A DNA stretch of 64,000 nt, from positions 62,001 through 126,000 of the forward strand of contig SVEZ01000002.1 in the NCBI GenBank assembly GCA_015057115.1. The letters are read 5' to 3'. The translations under genes were made by a program, and so were the position numbers. Origin of the DNA: Lachnospiraceae bacterium (GTDB lineage: Bacteria; Bacillota; Clostridia; Lachnospirales; Lachnospiraceae). Position 1 is the first letter of the stretch, and each line of letters begins with the position of its first letter. The notes beneath the pieces are model-generated. The model saw only the letters and a program-made list of their open reading frames with translations, did not search any database and was not told the origin of the DNA. Shown in pieces: positions 42,822-52,072 of the stretch.

Positions 42822-43687
42822 TGGAAGAAAAGAAAAGTGTAACCGTTGCAAAAAGTGCGGGATTTTGCTTTGGTGTGAAACGGGCAGTGGATTTTGTCTA
42901 TGAATGTGCTTCCTCTTCCGATAAACCCATTTATACCTATGGACCCATTATTCACAACGAAGTGGTAACCAAGGAATTGGAAGATATGGGAGTAACGGTG
43001 CTTGATCCGGAAAAGGCATTGCCGAATATTCCGGAAGGAACAGTAATTATTCGTTCCCACGGCGTTACCAGGGAACGTTTCAATGAAATTTCAAACAGCA
43101 TTCATAAATGTGAGGATATGACCTGTCCTTTTGTAAAAAAAATCCATCGATTGGTGGAAGAGCACAGTCGATTAAAGGAAACGATTTTAATAATTGGAAA
43201 TCCTGAGCATCCGGAGGTACAAGGTATTTGTGGATGGAGTGAATCACCCCGTACCGTTGTAATAAACAGCAAAGAAGAAGCCTTTTCTTTCAGTGCTAAA
43301 ACCGACGAAAAAATATGTATTGTCTCTCAAACGACATACAATTACAAAAAATTTCAAGAATTAGTTGAAATCATAAGCCAAAAAGGTTATGATATAAGTG
43401 TTATCAACACGATTTGTAGTGCCACAACAGATCGTCAGACTGAAGCGCTGAGTCTGGCACGTGTTTGTGATGCAATGATTGTGGTTGGTAGTCTTGCAAG
43501 TTCCAATACACAGAAGCTGTATGAAATCTGCAAGAAAGAATGTGCAAATACTTACTATATACAAACCATTGACGATCTTGATGTTACCAAGATGAACAAA
43601 TTCCATTCTGTAGGTATTACTGCAGGGGCATCTACCCCAAACAAATTAATTGAGGAGGTTCAAACGAATGTCAGAAATGAGCTTTGA
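42821..43687 (+). CDS. ispH: 4-hydroxy-3-methylbut-2-enyl diphosphate reductase
   Basis: The last step of the MEP isoprenoid pathway, an iron-sulfur enzyme giving IPP and DMAPP. Cluster cysteines are in SAGFCFGVKRAV, DMTCPFVKK and NTICSATTDRQ. Length 288. In many Clostridia this protein is fused to the following S1 protein; here the two are separate but overlap by 20 bases. Confidence 0.96.
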   Translation: MEEKKSVTVAKSAGFCFGVKRAVDFVYECASSSDKPIYTYGPIIHNEVVTKELEDMGVTVLDPEKALPNIPEGTVIIRSHGVTRERFNEISNSIHKCEDMTCPFVKKIHRLVEEHSRLKETILIIGNPEHPEVQGICGWSESPRTVVINSKEEAFSFSAKTDEKICIVSQTTYNYKKFQELVEIISQKGYDISVINTICSATTDRQTEALSLARVCDAMIVVGSLASSNTQKLYEICKKECANTYYIQTIDDLDVTKMNKFHSVGITAGASTPNKLIEEVQTNVRNEL

Positions 43688-44750
43688 ACAAATGCTTGAA
43701 AATTCATTAAAAACAATAAGAAATGGGGAGGTCGTTGAAGGTACTGTCATTGGTGTGAAGCCGGAAGAGATTGTACTTAACATTGGCTACAAAGCTGATG
43801 GAATCTTAACACGTAGCGAATATTCCAATGAACCGGTTGACTTGACAACAGTCGTTAAAGTCGGCGATAAGATGGACGTTAAAGTTGTTAAAGTAAACGA
43901 CGGCGAAGGACAGGTATTACTTTCTTACAAACGCCTCCAGGCTGAAAAAGGTAACAAGCGCCTTGAAGAAGCCTTTAACAACCACGAAGTCTTAAAAGCA
44001 ACCGTAAGTGAAGTCCTTTCCGGTGGTTTAAGTGTGATCATCGATGAGGCAAAAGTATTTATCCCGGCTAGTCTTGTATCAGATACCTTTGAAAGAGATT
44101 TGAGCAAGTACAAGAATCAGGAAATTGAATTTGTAATTACCGAATTTAATCCAAGAAGACGCCGTGTAATCGGTGACAGAAGACAGTTAGTAGCAGCTAA
44201 GAAGGCTGAATTACAGAAAGAACTTTTCGAGAAGATTAAAGTTGGCGATGTAATCGAAGGAACTGTTAAGAATGTTACTGATTTTGGTGCATTCATCGAT
44301 CTTGGCGGTGCTGATGGATTATTACATATTTCCGAAATGTCCTGGGGTAGAGTAGAGAATCCAAAGAAGGTATTCAAGGTTGGTGATGTTGTAAAAGCAT
44401 TCATCAAAGATGTTAAGGATACCAAGATTGCTCTTAGTATGAAGTTTGAAGATCAGAACCCATGGTTAAATGCCAGCACCAAATTTGCTGTTGGTACTGT
44501 TGTTAAGGGTAAAGTTGCCCGCATGACAGACTTCGGCGCTTTTGTAGAATTAGCAGAAGGTGTTGATGCTTTATTACATGTATCTCAGATTTCTAAAGAG
44601 CATATTGAGAAACCATCCGACGTATTAAGCGTAGGACAGGAAATTGAAGCTAAAGTTGTTGATTTTGTAGAAGAAGAGAAGAAAATCAGCTTAAGCATGA
44701 AAGCTATGCTTGAGCCGGAAGCTCCTGCAAAAGAAGAGGAAGAAGCTTAA
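43668..44750 (+). CDS. S1 RNA-binding protein with four S1 domains (RpsA-like)
   Basis: A 360-residue protein with four S1 repeats: GEVVEGTVIGVKPEEIVL, the divergent EVLKATVSEVLSGGLSVII, GDVIEGTVKNVTDFGAFIDLGG and GTVVKGKVARMTDFGAFVELAEG. It ends in a Glu-rich tail (KEEEEA). Related proteins are called ribosomal S1 homologs, but their ribosome role in Firmicutes is not certain. The ATG at 43668 follows GAGGAGG; the ORF-track TTG at 43650 lies in front of it. It overlaps ispH by 20 bases. Confidence 0.92.
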   Translation: MSEMSFEQMLENSLKTIRNGEVVEGTVIGVKPEEIVLNIGYKADGILTRSEYSNEPVDLTTVVKVGDKMDVKVVKVNDGEGQVLLSYKRLQAEKGNKRLEEAFNNHEVLKATVSEVLSGGLSVIIDEAKVFIPASLVSDTFERDLSKYKNQEIEFVITEFNPRRRRVIGDRRQLVAAKKAELQKELFEKIKVGDVIEGTVKNVTDFGAFIDLGGADGLLHISEMSWGRVENPKKVFKVGDVVKAFIKDVKDTKIALSMKFEDQNPWLNASTKFAVGTVVKGKVARMTDFGAFVELAEGVDALLHVSQISKEHIEKPSDVLSVGQEIEAKVVDFVEEEKKISLSMKAMLEPEAPAKEEEEA

Positions 44751-44795
44751 TAGTCAGTTCATAAGCTTATACGAGAAACAGTAGAGAGGTGTTAT

Positions 44796-45584
44796 ATGCC
44801 AATAGAAAACGGTTATGAGAAGTTTAAAAAAGATGTATTCTCTTTGACAAAAATTGATTTAAATGCCTACAAAGAGAAGCAGATGAAACGACGTATTGAT
44901 ACGTTGATAGGGAAGAACAAATGCAAAACTTATGATGAGTATGTAGCATTGATTAAGAATAATAAAGAGCGTTTTGAGGAGTTCGTAAATTTCCTTACCA
45001 TCAATGTCTCTGAATTTTATCGTAACCCGGAACAATGGACACTTCTTGACAAAGAAGTTTTTCCAAAGCTTATCAGTAGTTTTGGACAGAACCTGAAGAT
45101 TTGGAGTGCAGCATGCTCCACAGGCGATGAACCATATTCCCTGGTAATGGCACTTAGCAGACATTTACCGTTAGAAAGAATAAAGATAATTGCAACTGAC
45201 ATTGACAAGCAGGTCATCGCAAAGGCAAAGGTAGGATTATATTCTGCCAAGAGTATTGCTAATGTTCCTGCTGATTTGAAGAAGAAGTACTTCACGGAAA
45301 TAGGCGGCTCCTACCAGATCTCTGATGCCATCAAACAGAGAGTCGAGTTTAAGGAACATAACCTTTTAAAGGATCCTTACCCGACTGGCTGCAATTTAAT
45401 CGTGTGCAGAAATGTACTGATCTATTTTACCGAGGAAGCAAAAGAGGAAGTTTACAAGAAGTTTAATGCTTCTCTTGTAAATGATGGCGTTCTCTTTATT
45501 GGAAGCACGGAACAGATTATGAATTATAAAGAAATCGGATATGACCGTGCCCAGTCTTTCTTTTTCATCAAGAGTGGCAAATAA
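44796..45584 (+). CDS. cheR: CheR-type chemoreceptor methyltransferase
   Basis: A 262-residue SAM-dependent methyltransferase that methylates glutamates on chemoreceptors. The N-terminal helical domain (residues 1-75) is followed by the catalytic domain with WSAACSTGDEPYSL (SAM site), ATDIDKQ and NLIVCRNVLIYF. Its natural partner would be receptors such as the one at 23.2 kb. It is isolated from other chemotaxis genes here and ends at a bidirectional terminator. Confidence 0.95.
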   Translation: MPIENGYEKFKKDVFSLTKIDLNAYKEKQMKRRIDTLIGKNKCKTYDEYVALIKNNKERFEEFVNFLTINVSEFYRNPEQWTLLDKEVFPKLISSFGQNLKIWSAACSTGDEPYSLVMALSRHLPLERIKIIATDIDKQVIAKAKVGLYSAKSIANVPADLKKKYFTEIGGSYQISDAIKQRVEFKEHNLLKDPYPTGCNLIVCRNVLIYFTEEAKEEVYKKFNASLVNDGVLFIGSTEQIMNYKEIGYDRAQSFFFIKSGK

Positions 45585-45641
45585 TAAATTCTCCTTCGGA
45601 GATGTTTGTTTGTACATTGCTGTGAATCAAATAAGCATATT

Positions 45642-45681
45642 AAAAGCCACATTCCGGCATAGTCGGAATGTGGCTTTTTGA
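45642..45681. terminator. Bidirectional terminator between cheR and the YprB-like gene
   Basis: A perfect 15-base-pair inverted repeat AAAAGCCACATTCCG with A and T flanks, suited to both strands. Confidence 0.92.
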
Positions 45682-45701
45682 ATTACAAGTAAGTTTGATA
45701 T

Positions 45702-46718
45702 TTATTTCAAATTACAAAGAAGCTGCAATATTGTTTGAATATACGGTTCCAATGTTTCTTTACACAAACTCTCTTTTGTTATGCGGAATTTCCCGTAAGA
45801 AGTCTCCGGAGTTGCTGGAATTTTGGATTCTTTTTCAACGTACCTTGCCATATCTTTTAAAACAGCTATATCCTCATTTTTCAAATATACATAGTCTTTG
45901 TAATTCAGATATGGAACTTTAATCTGACCATCATACATAGTGGAACTTAAATATAGCTTATTGCCTCGCAACGATAAGTAGTAGTCAAAGCGACGATATG
46001 AAACAGGAACCGGTACCGGTAAACTCAATGTTGCTTCAATAACCAGACGTTCTTCTTCATTACCGTAATAGTCCACAGAGGTAGTTTGGGATGCACTTTC
46101 AAACGTATACTCCCCTTGAAAGACTTTTAGATAAGAAAGAACCGGTAGAAGATAGGCCATTCCCAAAATATCTTCGTAATTATGTAAAAGCAGCAGCTTT
46201 TCTTCATCTAAATTTCCGGTTTTGCTGTAATTCATATAGTGGGAGATGAGTTCACCACCGGTGTACAAATCTTCCCGATTGATACCTAAGAATTGTTCAA
46301 CCGTTTTCTGTTTTAAATCCATTAGCTTTAATATATGCTTAAAAGGCTTTAATTCTTTATAAATGTCCACTTTTTCCAATAAAGATAGGGTTTCATTTAC
46401 CTTTAAAAGTTTTGCTTTTTCCTCCAAATACGGAATATCAAAGCCCAATCCATTATAAGTAATGCATGAAGAGTACTGCTTGCAGAGATTATAAAATGCG
46501 ATAAGAAGGAAGGCTTCATCCTCCTTGGATTGCGCAAGATATTGTGTAATATGCAAAATATCATCTACTAAAACAGCAGCACCAATCATATATAATTGGG
46601 AGGTTTTTGCCGAAAAACCGGTGGTTTCGATGTCAAATAGAATGGTATCTTCAGTTAAATGGCAAATGCTTTCCGGGCAATTCAGGTTCAAATTCAATTC
46701 ATGTTCAATTACTTTCAT
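45702..46718 (-). CDS. YprB-like DEDD exonuclease domain protein
   Basis: A 338-residue minus-strand protein with a ribonuclease H-like exonuclease fold. Acidic motifs are FDIETTGF, YNGLGFDIPYLE and the later HNYEDILGM (Asp). This fits the YprB_RNaseH-like family; activity on nucleic acids is inferred. The ATG at 46718 has GGAG seven bases upstream; the ORF-track start is a TTG further up. It is divergent from rnfC and convergent with cheR. The C-terminal 110 residues show no recognised motif. Confidence 0.85.
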   Translation of the reverse strand: MKVIEHELNLNLNCPESICHLTEDTILFDIETTGFSAKTSQLYMIGAAVLVDDILHITQYLAQSKEDEAFLLIAFYNLCKQYSSCITYNGLGFDIPYLEEKAKLLKVNETLSLLEKVDIYKELKPFKHILKLMDLKQKTVEQFLGINREDLYTGGELISHYMNYSKTGNLDEEKLLLLHNYEDILGMAYLLPVLSYLKVFQGEYTFESASQTTSVDYYGNEEERLVIEATLSLPVPVPVSYRRFDYYLSLRGNKLYLSSTMYDGQIKVPYLNYKDYVYLKNEDIAVLKDMARYVEKESKIPATPETSYGKFRITKESLCKETLEPYIQTILQLLCNLK

Positions 46719-46769
46719 AGTTTCTCCATTTGTGTACTTTGTGAACAATTTTACGTTAATTTATAAATA

Positions 46770-46778
46770 AGTATAGCA
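46770..46778 (-). promoter_or_regulatory. Extended -10 of the YprB-like gene
   Basis: On the minus strand TGCTATACT (TG-N-TATACT) about 50 bases before the start. The -35 region is poor. Confidence 0.4.
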
Positions 46779-46796
46779 TATTTTTGAATTTTGCGT

Positions 46797-46802
46797 TATA
46801 AT
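46797..46802 (+). promoter_or_regulatory. Likely -10 box of the rnf operon
   Basis: TATAAT 53 bases before rnfC; no good -35 box at 17 bases. The position suits transcription of the whole rnfCDGEAB operon. Confidence 0.35.
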
Positions 46803-46855
46803 TTTTTATGGGTTTATTAAAAAATCATAAAAAAAACAGAAAGAAGGATACGCGA

Positions 46856-48175
46856 ATGGGAATTTTAACTTTCAAGGGTGGAGTTCATCCGTATGAGGGT
46901 AAGGAATTGTCCAAGGATAAACCGGTCACTTCTTATTTACCTAAGAATGATTTGGTATTTCCTTTATCCCAGCATATCGGAGCTCCGGCCACTCCAGTAG
47001 TGGCGAAAGGCGACCATGTTTTGGCGGGGCAATTAATCGCTGAGGCTGGTGGCTTTGTATCAGCACCAATCTATTCCAGTGTTTCAGGCACGGTAAAAGC
47101 CATTGAACCGCGACGAACCGGAACCAGTGCCATGGTACAGTCCATCATTATTGAAAACGATGGAGAATACAAAAGTGTAGAATTTCAGCCGGTGGAGGAT
47201 GTTTTTTCTCTCAGCAAGGAAGAAGTAATTGAGAGAATCAAGACGGCGGGAATTGTTGGAATGGGCGGAGCTGGTTTCCCAACCCACGTAAAGCTTTCCC
47301 CGAAGGAACCGGAGAAAATCGACTACATTATTGCAAACTGTGCGGAATGTGAACCATATCTGACATCCGATTATCGTTTGATGTTAGATGAACCGGAGAA
47401 CCTGATCGGCGGTATGAAGCTTATGGTGTCCTTATTTGAGCATGCAAAGGGAATCATTGCTATCGAAGATAACAAGCCGGATTGTATTGATCTTTTGACG
47501 AAGATGACAGCAGATGAACCAAAGATTGAGGTAAAAGCTGTTAAAACAAAATACCCACAGGGTTCTGAGCGTCAGATGATTTTTGCTACTACCGGTCGTG
47601 CTATCAATTCCGCTATGCTTCCGGCAGATGCCGGCTGTATTGTAGATAATACAGCAACCATTATCAATGTTTACAAGGCTGTCAAAGAAGGCAAGCCGTT
47701 AACACACCGTGTTGTAACCATTACCGGTGATGCCATCAACGATCCTCGTAACTTTGATGTATTGTTCGGAACAAGCTTTGCTGAACTTGTAGAAGCCGCA
47801 GGCGGATTCAAAAATCAGCCTGAGAAAATCATTTCCGGAGGTCCTATGATGGGATTCGCCGTATTTGATTATAACTTCCCGGTTGTAAAGACAACTTCCT
47901 CATTACTTTGCATGACAAAGGATGAAGCAGCACAGTATGAGCCAACAGCCTGCATTAATTGCGGACGCTGCGTTGAGGTTTGCCCATCTCGTCTGATTCC
48001 ATCCAGACTTGCTAAGTTAATGGATCATGGAGATATTGAAGCATTTGAAAAAATGGACGGCGTAGAGTGTGTAGAGTGTGGAAGTTGCAGCTATATCTGT
48101 CCGGCAAAGAGACATCTGGCTCAGTCCATCCGTGCAGGACGTCAGACTGTGCTTGCAAATCGTCGTAAAAAATAA
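46856..48175 (+). CDS. rnfC: Rnf complex subunit C
   Basis: The NADH-side subunit of the ferredoxin:NAD oxidoreductase. MGILTFKGGVHPYE is the family start. It is followed by an NADH-binding region (GMGGAGFPTHVKLSP, IANCAECEPYL) and two 4Fe-4S sites near the end, CINCGRCVEVCP and CVECGSCSYICP. The ATG at 46856 follows AGAAGG; the 16 extra residues in the ORF track start in the leader. 439 residues. Confidence 0.96.
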   Translation: MGILTFKGGVHPYEGKELSKDKPVTSYLPKNDLVFPLSQHIGAPATPVVAKGDHVLAGQLIAEAGGFVSAPIYSSVSGTVKAIEPRRTGTSAMVQSIIIENDGEYKSVEFQPVEDVFSLSKEEVIERIKTAGIVGMGGAGFPTHVKLSPKEPEKIDYIIANCAECEPYLTSDYRLMLDEPENLIGGMKLMVSLFEHAKGIIAIEDNKPDCIDLLTKMTADEPKIEVKAVKTKYPQGSERQMIFATTGRAINSAMLPADAGCIVDNTATIINVYKAVKEGKPLTHRVVTITGDAINDPRNFDVLFGTSFAELVEAAGGFKNQPEKIISGGPMMGFAVFDYNFPVVKTTSSLLCMTKDEAAQYEPTACINCGRCVEVCPSRLIPSRLAKLMDHGDIEAFEKMDGVECVECGSCSYICPAKRHLAQSIRAGRQTVLANRRKK

Positions 48176-48196
48176 GGATTGAGAGGTGTACTTAAG

Positions 48197-49126
48197 TTGA
48201 GTGAATTATTACATGTTTCATCATCGCCACACGTTCGTTCTAAAGATACGACACAGAAAATCATGCTTTATGTGGTAATATCCTTACTTCCGGCAGCATG
48301 CTTCGGTGTTTATAATTTTGGAATGCAGGCGTTGGTGCTTATCTTAGTTACGATAGCATCCTGTGTGCTTTCAGAATATGTGTTTAACATGATTACCAAA
48401 CGGAAACAGACCATTCAGGATTTGAGTGCAGTAGTTACCGGTTTATTGCTTGCATTAAACCTTCCGCCTGCATTTCCATGGTATCTTGCAATTGTAGGTG
48501 GTATATTCGCCATCATCGTTGTTAAAATGGTATTTGGTGGATTGGGACAGAACTTCATGAACCCTGCATTGGGAGCTCGTTGTTTCTTACTGATTTCCTT
48601 TACCGGTTACATGACCAACTTCACTTATGATGGAGAATCCGTTGCAACTCCTCTGGCTTTATTAAAAGCAGGAGAGTCTGTAAAAACGATGGATCTGTTT
48701 ATGGGAACCACCGCCGGAACCATCGGTGAGACCTGTGTTATTGCCTTACTTGCAGGAGCAATTTTCCTGATTCTTATGGGTGTGATTCAGATTACCATTC
48801 CGGCAAGCTATATCATTACCTTCGCCATTTTTACTTTTCTTTTTGGCGGACATGGATTTGATATGACTTTCCTTGTAGCAGAGCTTTGTGGTGGTGGTTT
48901 AATGCTTGGAGCTTTCTTTATGGCTACCGATTATGCAACCAGTCCAATCACAACCAACGGAAGAATTATCTTTGGTATTTGCCTGGGAATTTTGACCGGC
49001 GTGTTCCGTTTCTACGGAGCAAGTGCAGAGGGTGTTTCCTACGCCATCATCTTCTCAAACCTTTTAGTTCCGCTTATTGAGAGGGTTTCCAGACCAAAAG
49101 CATTTGGTAAAGGAGGCAAGGCATAA
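48197..49126 (+). CDS. rnfD: Rnf complex subunit D
   Basis: A 309-residue membrane subunit with about nine helices that carries covalent FMN. It starts at TTG (MSELLHVSSSPHVRS) after GAGAGGTG. Family motifs are the start SSSPHV, the ALNLPPAFPWYLAIVGG loop and the FMN-threonine region ATPLALLK. It overlaps rnfG by 1 base. Confidence 0.95.
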   Translation: MSELLHVSSSPHVRSKDTTQKIMLYVVISLLPAACFGVYNFGMQALVLILVTIASCVLSEYVFNMITKRKQTIQDLSAVVTGLLLALNLPPAFPWYLAIVGGIFAIIVVKMVFGGLGQNFMNPALGARCFLLISFTGYMTNFTYDGESVATPLALLKAGESVKTMDLFMGTTAGTIGETCVIALLAGAIFLILMGVIQITIPASYIITFAIFTFLFGGHGFDMTFLVAELCGGGLMLGAFFMATDYATSPITTNGRIIFGICLGILTGVFRFYGASAEGVSYAIIFSNLLVPLIERVSRPKAFGKGGKA

Positions 49127-49740
49127 TGAATAGAATAGTAAGTGATACGTTAAAGATTTTCATGATTACATTGGTTGCAGGATTACTTCTTGGTTCTGTA
49201 TACATGATCACCAAAGAGCCAATCCGTAAAGCTGATGAGAATGCTAAACAGGAAGCTTACAAAGCTGTATTTGAAGATGCCAAGACCTTCGAGGCAACTA
49301 AGTTTGACGAGAAGGAAGCTCGTAAGCTTTTAGACAAAAACAGTTACCAGGACGATACCATTAATGAAGTGGTAGAAGCAAAAGACGGATCCGGTGCTTT
49401 ATTGGGCTATGTTTTAACCATTACCTCTACTGCCGGATACGGTGGAGATATTCAGTTTTCCATCGGAATCAAAATGGACGGAACCTTAAACGGATACTCC
49501 ATTTTATCCATTAGCGAAACTGCCGGTCTTGGTATGAAGGCCAAAGAAGAGAAATTCTCTTCCCAGTTTAAAAACAAAAACGTTACTCGCTTAGAGGTTA
49601 CCAAGACAGGTGCTAAATCTGATGAAGAGATTGATGCCATCAGCGGTGCAACCATTACCTCCAAAGCGATGACCTATGGTATTGACTCCGGTCTTTGCTA
49701 TTTCCAGAATAAATTAGCAGCGGAAGGAGGAGCACAGTAA
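49126..49740 (+). CDS. rnfG: Rnf complex subunit G
   Basis: A 204-residue subunit with one N-terminal membrane helix and an extracytoplasmic FMN_bind domain. The covalent FMN attachment motif is DAISGATITSKAM. The A of its start codon is the last base of the rnfD stop codon, and it ends at the rnfE start. Confidence 0.95.
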   Translation: MNRIVSDTLKIFMITLVAGLLLGSVYMITKEPIRKADENAKQEAYKAVFEDAKTFEATKFDEKEARKLLDKNSYQDDTINEVVEAKDGSGALLGYVLTITSTAGYGGDIQFSIGIKMDGTLNGYSILSISETAGLGMKAKEEKFSSQFKNKNVTRLEVTKTGAKSDEEIDAISGATITSKAMTYGIDSGLCYFQNKLAAEGGAQ

Positions 49741-50540
49741 TGAACAAATGTACAGAGCGTTTATACAACGGTATAATCAAAGAGAATCCTACTTTCGTGC
49801 TGATGCTTGGAATGTGTCCGACCCTGGCGGTTACCACTTCGGCAATCAATGGTATCGGAATGGGACTTTCTACTACCGTAGTATTGGCATTAAGTAACCT
49901 TTTAATCTCCATTTTACGAAATATGATTCCGGATCGTGTCCGTGTACCGTCCTTCATCGTAGTAGTAGCATCTTTCGTAACCATGGTAGAGTTTTTGGTA
50001 AAAGGCTTTGTACCAAGCCTTTATGCATCCCTTGGAATTTACATTCCGCTTATTGTTGTAAACTGTATTATCTTAGGACGTGCAGAAAGCTATGCTTCCA
50101 AGAACGGTCCTTTGCCATCTTTATTTGATGGTATCGGAATGGGACTTGGATTTACCTGCAGTATCACCATCATCGGTGCTTTCCGTGAGTTTATCGGAGC
50201 AGGCCAGTTATTTGGAAACCAGATTCTTCCAATTGCAGATGCTGCAAGTGGAAAAGCAGGATATGTACCGATTACCATCTTTGTTTTGGCACCGGGTGCA
50301 TTCTTGGTTCTTGGTTCCTTAACAGCAGTTATTAATGCAATTAACAACAAGAAGAAAGCGGCCGGTAAAGCGGTTGTAGAAGCAGTTGGCTGCGGTGATG
50401 GTTGTGCAAGCTGTGCAAGCAAATCCGTATGTCAGACAGCAAACTTAAATGCAGCTCCGAAAGCAGAAGCAGTACCTGTTAAACCTGCTGAGGCAGTAAA
50501 GCCTGCAGAAACTGCAGAAGAAACGAAGAAAGACGAATAG
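49740..50540 (+). CDS. rnfE: Rnf complex subunit E with cysteine-rich tail
   Basis: An integral membrane subunit with about six helices and family segments such as LGMCPTLAVTTSAING. The last 55 residues are cytosolic and unusual. They contain a CX3CX2CX5C cluster (CGDGCASCASKSVC) and an Ala/Pro/Lys/Glu-rich tail (PAEAVKPAETAEE). The core is normal length, so the tail is an extension. Overlaps rnfG by 1 base. Confidence 0.95.
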   Translation: MNKCTERLYNGIIKENPTFVLMLGMCPTLAVTTSAINGIGMGLSTTVVLALSNLLISILRNMIPDRVRVPSFIVVVASFVTMVEFLVKGFVPSLYASLGIYIPLIVVNCIILGRAESYASKNGPLPSLFDGIGMGLGFTCSITIIGAFREFIGAGQLFGNQILPIADAASGKAGYVPITIFVLAPGAFLVLGSLTAVINAINNKKKAAGKAVVEAVGCGDGCASCASKSVCQTANLNAAPKAEAVPVKPAEAVKPAETAEETKKDE

Positions 50541-50553
50541 GAGGATAACGGAT

Positions 50554-51129
50554 ATGGAGAATATTTTACTCATTACCATTGGTGCAGCCTTGGTAAATAA
50601 CGTTGTATTAAGCCAGTTCCTTGGTCTGTGTCCTTTCCTTGGTGTTTCCAAAAAGGTTGAGACCGCAGCCGGAATGGGCGGAGCGGTAATCTTCGTTATT
50701 ACCCTTGCATCATTTGTATGCGGAATTATTGAGAAATTTATTTTAATTCCTGCGCACCTTGAATACTTAAATACCATTGTATTTATCTTAATCATTGCGG
50801 CATTAGTACAGTTCGTGGAAATGTTTTTACACAAATCCATGCCATCCCTGTACAATTCTCTTGGTGTGTACTTACCACTTATTACCACCAACTGTGCAGT
50901 ACTTGGTATTGCACTTAAGAACGTACAGAACGGATATGGTATTATTACCGGAACGGTAAACGGTTTATTTACCGCAGTTGGATTTTCCATTGCTATCGTA
51001 ATTATGGCTGGAATTCGTGAGCAGATTGAATACAATGACTTTCCGGAAGCTTTTAAGGGCTCTGCCAGTGTATTATTCACTGCAGGTCTTATGGCCATTG
51101 CATTCTTTGGATTTTCCGGAATCATTTAA
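50554..51129 (+). CDS. rnfA: Rnf complex subunit A
   Basis: A 191-residue six-helix membrane subunit homologous to RnfE, with NNVVLSQFLGLCPFLGVSKK and LPLITTNCAVLG. It sits between rnfE and rnfB in the order CDGEAB. Confidence 0.97.
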   Translation: MENILLITIGAALVNNVVLSQFLGLCPFLGVSKKVETAAGMGGAVIFVITLASFVCGIIEKFILIPAHLEYLNTIVFILIIAALVQFVEMFLHKSMPSLYNSLGVYLPLITTNCAVLGIALKNVQNGYGIITGTVNGLFTAVGFSIAIVIMAGIREQIEYNDFPEAFKGSASVLFTAGLMAIAFFGFSGII

Positions 51130-51141
51130 GGAGGCGTGAGT

Positions 51142-51933
51142 ATGACAGGAATTATTATTGCCGGTGTCTTAATTGCCGGAGTAGGTATTTTCATCGGCGT
51201 CTTCTTAGGAGTTGCCGGAGAAAAGTTTGAAGTAGAGGTTGATCCTCGTGAAACTCAGATTTTAGAAGTACTCCCTGGAAACAACTGTGGAGGATGTGGA
51301 TACCCTGGTTGTTCCGGTTTGGCTGCAGCTATTGTTAAGGGGGAAGCTCCTGTAAATCAGTGTCCTGTTGGTGGAGCTCCTGTTGGTGTCAAGATTGGTG
51401 AAATCATGGGAGTTGCAGCAGAAGAGGGAGAAAGAAAAGTTGCATTTGTAAAATGTATCGGAACCTGCGATAAAGCAAAGAACGACTACAACTATATCGG
51501 TTTGGAAGATTGTTCCATGGCAAAACGTGTTCCGGGTGGCGGTGCCAAGTCCTGTAACTACGGATGCCTTGGTTTCGGAAGCTGTGTAAAGGCTTGTCCT
51601 TTCGATGCTATCCACGTTATTAACGGAGTTGCCAAAGTTGACAAGGAAGCTTGTAAAGCCTGCGGAAAATGTATTGCAGCTTGTCCAAACGGCTTAATCG
51701 AATTTGTACCGTACAGTGCAACCCAGATTGTTCAGTGTTCCAACAAGGACATGGGCAAACAGGTAATGCAGGTTTGCCAGGCAGGATGTATCGCATGTCA
51801 TCTTTGCGAGAAGAATTGTCCTTCTGAAGCAATCACTGTAGAAAATAACATTGCTCACATTGATCAGTCCAAATGTACACGTTGTGGTACCTGTGCTGAG
51901 AAATGTCCGAAGAAGGTTATTTCCGTTTTATAA
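51142..51933 (+). CDS. rnfB: Rnf complex subunit B
   Basis: The ferredoxin-accepting subunit with one N-terminal membrane helix. A 4Fe-4S motif of the RnfB type is NNCGGCGYPGCSGLA plus a later cysteine; ferredoxin-type sites follow at CVKACP, CKACGKCIAACP, CIACHLCEKNCP and CTRCGTCAEKCP. About 263 residues. ATG 51142 is seven bases after AAGGAGG; the GTG at 51136 is too close. A terminator closes the operon. Confidence 0.96.
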   Translation: MTGIIIAGVLIAGVGIFIGVFLGVAGEKFEVEVDPRETQILEVLPGNNCGGCGYPGCSGLAAAIVKGEAPVNQCPVGGAPVGVKIGEIMGVAAEEGERKVAFVKCIGTCDKAKNDYNYIGLEDCSMAKRVPGGGAKSCNYGCLGFGSCVKACPFDAIHVINGVAKVDKEACKACGKCIAACPNGLIEFVPYSATQIVQCSNKDMGKQVMQVCQAGCIACHLCEKNCPSEAITVENNIAHIDQSKCTRCGTCAEKCPKKVISVL

Positions 51934-51942
51934 GATTTTAAT

Positions 51943-51979
51943 AAAAGCGCCTGCGAGAAATATCTCGTGGGCGTTTTTT
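51943..51979 (+). terminator. Terminator of the rnf operon
   Basis: AAAAGCGCC..CGAG / CTCG..GGCGTTTTTT stem with a T tail. Confidence 0.88.
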
Positions 51980-52009
51980 GGTTGGCTATTACGAAAGAAT
52001 ACACCATTC

Positions 52010-52038
52010 TTGCAAAAAAAAGAAAAGTCTGTTATACT
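52010..52038 (+). promoter_or_regulatory. Promoter of the DUF896-miaB genes
   Basis: TTGCAA, 17 bases, TATACT, 35 bases before the DUF896 start. Confidence 0.65.
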
Positions 52039-52072
52039 TTCAAAAGGTATGCATTTTAGAAAGGATAAGGAT

